Shown here in pieces: positions 60,781 through 64,000 of a stretch of 64,000 bases of DNA. The position numbers and the translations under genes are program-made. The DNA is from Larix kaempferi (Eukaryota > Streptophyta > Pinopsida > Pinales > Pinaceae): NCBI GenBank assembly GCA_027924585.1, contig BSBM01001383.1:3558001-3622000 (forward strand). The letters are read 5' to 3'. Positions within the stretch are counted from its first letter, which is position 1. The number at the start of each line of letters is the position of its first letter. The notes under the pieces were generated by a model, which saw only the letters and a list, made by a program, of their open reading frames with translations, ran no database searches and had not been told where the DNA came from.

Positions 60781-61733
60781 ATGACAACAAATGCTGCGGA
60801 TTATATTGATCCTACTGCAGATGGAATGCTCAGTCGGTGCTGCGATAATTATTGCATATCAGACTCAGACGCAGGATTAGAAAATTGGCAACACATAATG
60901 CATGAAGTATCTGCCAGGAGATGCGCAACAATTACAAAGTCACTCCGCTGGATTGGAAAGCAGGTAAGTCCAATCCCCACTTATGATGGTACAACTAACA
61001 TCTATTCATTTATCAAAGAATACACTGCAACAGTGGCAGATGAACATCGCATCTCAGCATTAGACATGGCACTCAGAGAAACACCTGCCAGATGGTGGGA
61101 TACAAACAAAAAGTCAATAACAACTTGGGACCAGTGCAGAATAAAACTACATATTAGATTTGCTGATAAGGTCATGTTACCATTTGAGAAATATAATGGC
61201 TAGATGAATCTAGTAGATCATATCGCAACTTGTGTACAAGCTTGGAAGGAAAGACCGCAGACAGAATGGGTACATATCTTTGTGCATACGTTGGAGGAGC
61301 CTATTCCAAAAAAGTGGTATCTAGAGGAGGAGATGCGCACAGGAACTGCGGATTGGTCCGTCCTTACTGCGACCTTCCAGAAGGATTTTAATTTTCAAGA
61401 TGACTCTCCGAATATACATGACGCACTGCAACTGATCAAGCAAAATATATTTAGCCCACATCGCAAGGAGGAAAATATAACACTAGAAGAGTTTTTTGAT
61501 ACAAACAATGTACTTACAAGTCTACAACCAGATTGGTCAGAACAGATAGAGCAGGCTTTAGACTACTACAACATAGCTGAAGAAGTTGAAGATAGCGACG
61601 CGGAAGACCCGCGCAACATAAAAATCCAAGAATCAGAAGGTATACGCGAGGTAGAGGGACCTCCACTTGAAATTCCAGATATGAGTGGACCGGTTAAAAC
61701 AAAGAAAGTGAACATCGGCACCCCTGAAGAGCC
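60781..61733 (+). pseudogene. Second gag-like domain of F2, between protease and RT
   Basis: Two frames (60781-61203 and 61204-61752, split by one TAG) give about 320 residues after the protease. The core reads IPTYDGTTNIYSFIKEYT, MALRETPARWWDTNKKSI, WDQCRIKLHIRF and AWKERPQTEWVHIFVHTL, the layout of a retrotransposon gag capsid, unlike the first gag in sequence. An acidic tail leads to IGTPEEP, the approach to RT. Element E cuts in at 61734, so the last four codons and stop are LTR-derived. F1 pol begins at the equivalent point. Confidence 0.7.
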
Positions 61734-63661
61734 TGTTGGTTCCCTATTTTGACTATTCAGTCTAATATTTTCTAGCTTAAAGTCTTATGGGATCAAATAA
61801 TAATCAGTTTTGTTGTATCGGATTATGTATTTTTGGGAGATCGACATTGCTAAGCTTTGGTTAGTGATTTTTAATTACTTGTTTGTCACTTTGCCTTATT
61901 TTATGCAAATGATTGGGCCTTTAGGTTTCATTTAATAATAGGTCAAGTAATAAGCTTTGTTTCTCTTCTATGCAGGGGTCTTTTGCTACCCGACTCCATA
62001 CCTGTCTCGGCGTTCAAAGGAAGATCTATGCAAAGATTTGGGGGATTCGATCCACAATAGAGTGCTATGTGGATTTCAGGGGATTTGAGTTTCTATCTTT
62101 GACTCAGATATGCCGAGATAGCTGTAGGGTTGTTCGTTGGATCGATCTCTCTTCCATGATTAATTTTACTCTGTATATTCAGTATAAAAGTGACTCTTGA
62201 AACCCTAAGAGGATAGCATATGTATTCAGAGAAACTGTAAACTCTATTTTTATTAATATATCCACTGTTTATCTTCTTTTAAAAGTTGTGATTTAAATTA
62301 GCAGGCATTGAGGGCAGGGCCCACCTTCAACATCGATCCTTTGTATTTACGTGTGGTTTGTATTTCTGTAAGTAGAGTGAAGCTTATATACTCTGGCATT
62401 GTTTCATAATAGAATGGTAATGGTTTTGTTTACTTGTGCTTCATAATAAGGCTTGTGTTTGCAGAAGACAAATGACTATTACATGCACTCAGTTTAGTTG
62501 TAGAACCGAATCAATAAATTAATAAGAGTGGTTTTGTATTTCAACCTCATTAGTCTTCAGCATGGATTGTTGTTTAGGATTATGGAATGCATAAACCGTG
62601 TGATGGATTTGATTTAGGTTACTGTAGAATCGATTTCATGAAGGATTACAAGTAGATTGGATTTTACATTTCCCACATTGCCAACGTTATAGTGATTAAT
62701 GAATGGCTACAAGATTTGCTTAGATTCCTTTCGTTTGCAGGACTATAGGATCTTTTTATTGTGTGGATTTGAACAACAGTTGTAATATCTTGTGAAGTGA
62801 ACAGAGGATTTGAAGACTTTAGAATATATAGGGTTTGTCAAGCAGCCTATTGGATTGGCTATTTAAGAATTGAAGTATGCTTTTGTTCATTTTATGAGCT
62901 GTAACAAACTTCAAATAAAGAATTACAGTCCAGTAAGTGTTATCTTCATGGTATGAAAATAGGTTTTGTAAATGAACTTGAGTGTGTAAGTTTTGGATAA
63001 TTTTAGGGCACTTAATATACCTAGGGTGTAGGTATAATATGTTTGACATCAAAAGCAATTTAGATTCCAGTTTATCAACTGTTTATGAGTGACAGAGGAT
63101 TAAAGAAGAGACAAACTTTGTTTCCATAATTGCCTGATAGTGACAATTGCTTGCATTAGACTCTGTAGGGTTAGTGGTGAATTTTTTAAGGTTAATTGAC
63201 TACAAGCATTCTAAAACTAGGCTTTTATTTATTATAGATTGTCATTGTTGTAGCTAGGTATAGATTGTCGATTGCCTTAAAAGATTGCTGTAGCTTAAGA
63301 TTATATTTATTTTCCTAGCAGGCTGTTTTGTTCTAAAAATCATAGCATTGCAATTTGGTAATTCTTTGAAATTGTTGTAATTCAATATTGTTGGTTACTG
63401 TAGGCTACTATAGGTTATATTGAGTTTAATAGTGAGATAGGAATCAGCAAATTAGTTTTATTTTCTATAGAATAGATCTAGTGATCCTTAGCATTGATCA
63501 TTCAGTATTAGCTTCATTTTGTTTGTAAGTAGACTAGAATTCACTTAGGTATGAGCAGTGAAATTGTTTTACCCGCACATACAGTGTAGCAGCTCAAAGT
63601 ATACGTACTCCGGTTGATAATTAAATCAAGGTAAATTAAATGTCATTAATTTTAACCAACA
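61734..63661 (+). mobile_element. 5' LTR of element E (1928 bp)
   Basis: Perfect inverted tips TGTTGGTT and AACCAACA, with a PBS three bases beyond the right tip. The first bases resemble the G LTR. The 5 bases before it, GAGCC, are the expected TSD; the partner is off the right edge. The region is AT-rich without coding sequence. Confidence 0.85.
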
Positions 63662-63664
63662 TTT

Positions 63665-63683
63665 TGGCGCCGTTGCCGGGGAG
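63665..63683 (+). other. Primer binding site of element E
   Basis: TGGCGCCGTTGCCGGGGAG, a well-known PBS type of Athila and related plant gypsy elements. Confidence 0.92.
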
Positions 63684-64000
63684 TTGCTTTAAGGTAAACT
63701 GGTATCTTGCTCATTTTCCACAGCATTTGTAGCATAGATGTGTGATTGCTTTAATAGAAATAGTAGCAGTAGATATACTTAGACATTTTTTATCAGTTTG
63801 TTCTCTATTTTGATTTCTTGACTGTTTTTCTTTTGGCAGATTGGAGGAGAAGGGACGCTGAGACGAGAGGTAAGAACCTGCGCATCTGTTATAACAGGTT
63901 CCTTCAAACCCATTTGTCAAATAGGTATTTCGATTCATTTGATTAAAAAGCCTTGTTAGTTTCACTAATTGTTTTGATGAGACCCAGAGATAGTAAGGGA
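63684..64000 (+). other. Start of the leader of element E
   Basis: Non-coding sequence after the PBS to the window edge. No gag start is seen yet. Confidence 0.6.

Overview
The window looks like retrotransposon-filled intergenic DNA from a large land-plant genome. A gymnosperm-like genome is my guess only; nothing here fixes the species. I see no intact host gene, no rRNA or tRNA gene and no CRISPR array. Nearly all of it can be assigned to LTR retrotransposons nested in one another and read from LTR tips, primer binding sites (PBS), polypurine tracts (PPT) and target-site duplications (TSD). Letters name the elements.

The nest, outside to inside: F1 (Ty3/gypsy, + strand; only pol at 51283-54056 lies in the window) was hit by G (+ strand; its late ORF is at 8515-9084 and 47921-48380, its 3' LTR at 48432-51282). 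G was hit by K, a Tekay/Del-like chromovirus on the - strand (9085-47915, TSD CCCCT) with LTRs of about 4.2 kb. K's left LTR was hit by T, a Tat-lineage element on the - strand (10150-31682, TSD CATAG). T's leader holds P, a Ty1/copia element on the + strand (23742-30727). K's right LTR independently holds three solo LTRs: S1 (41352-43366, TSD TTCCA), S2 (43962-44565, TSD ATCCT) and S3 (44816-46198, TSD AAAAG). Once inserts are subtracted, K's two LTRs measure 4197 and 4207 bp, which checks the model.

Left of the nest, element C (- strand, LTR 7587-8514) abuts the G reading frame, and element D (- strand, LTR 3642-5235) cuts C's gag; both continue off the left edge. Right of the nest, F1 pol is followed by an LTR-like noncoding stretch and then by the gag-protease half of a second copy, F2 (56281-61733). 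F2 carries an inserted LTR-like segment at about 56.7-58.1 kb and is cut at 61734 by element E (LTR 61734-63661, PBS at 63665), which runs off the right edge.

Most reading frames are broken, often by TAG or TGA where CAG, CGA or TGG is expected. The liveliest biology is in T. It has an antisense additional ORF of plant-mobile-domain type with an apparent 104-bp spliceosomal intron, preceded by a six-copy 33-bp palindrome array and a 19-bp-arm hairpin, and a second RNase H domain placed after integrase instead of before it. P and S2 share a hairpin beside the TATA box that is kept by compensatory base changes.
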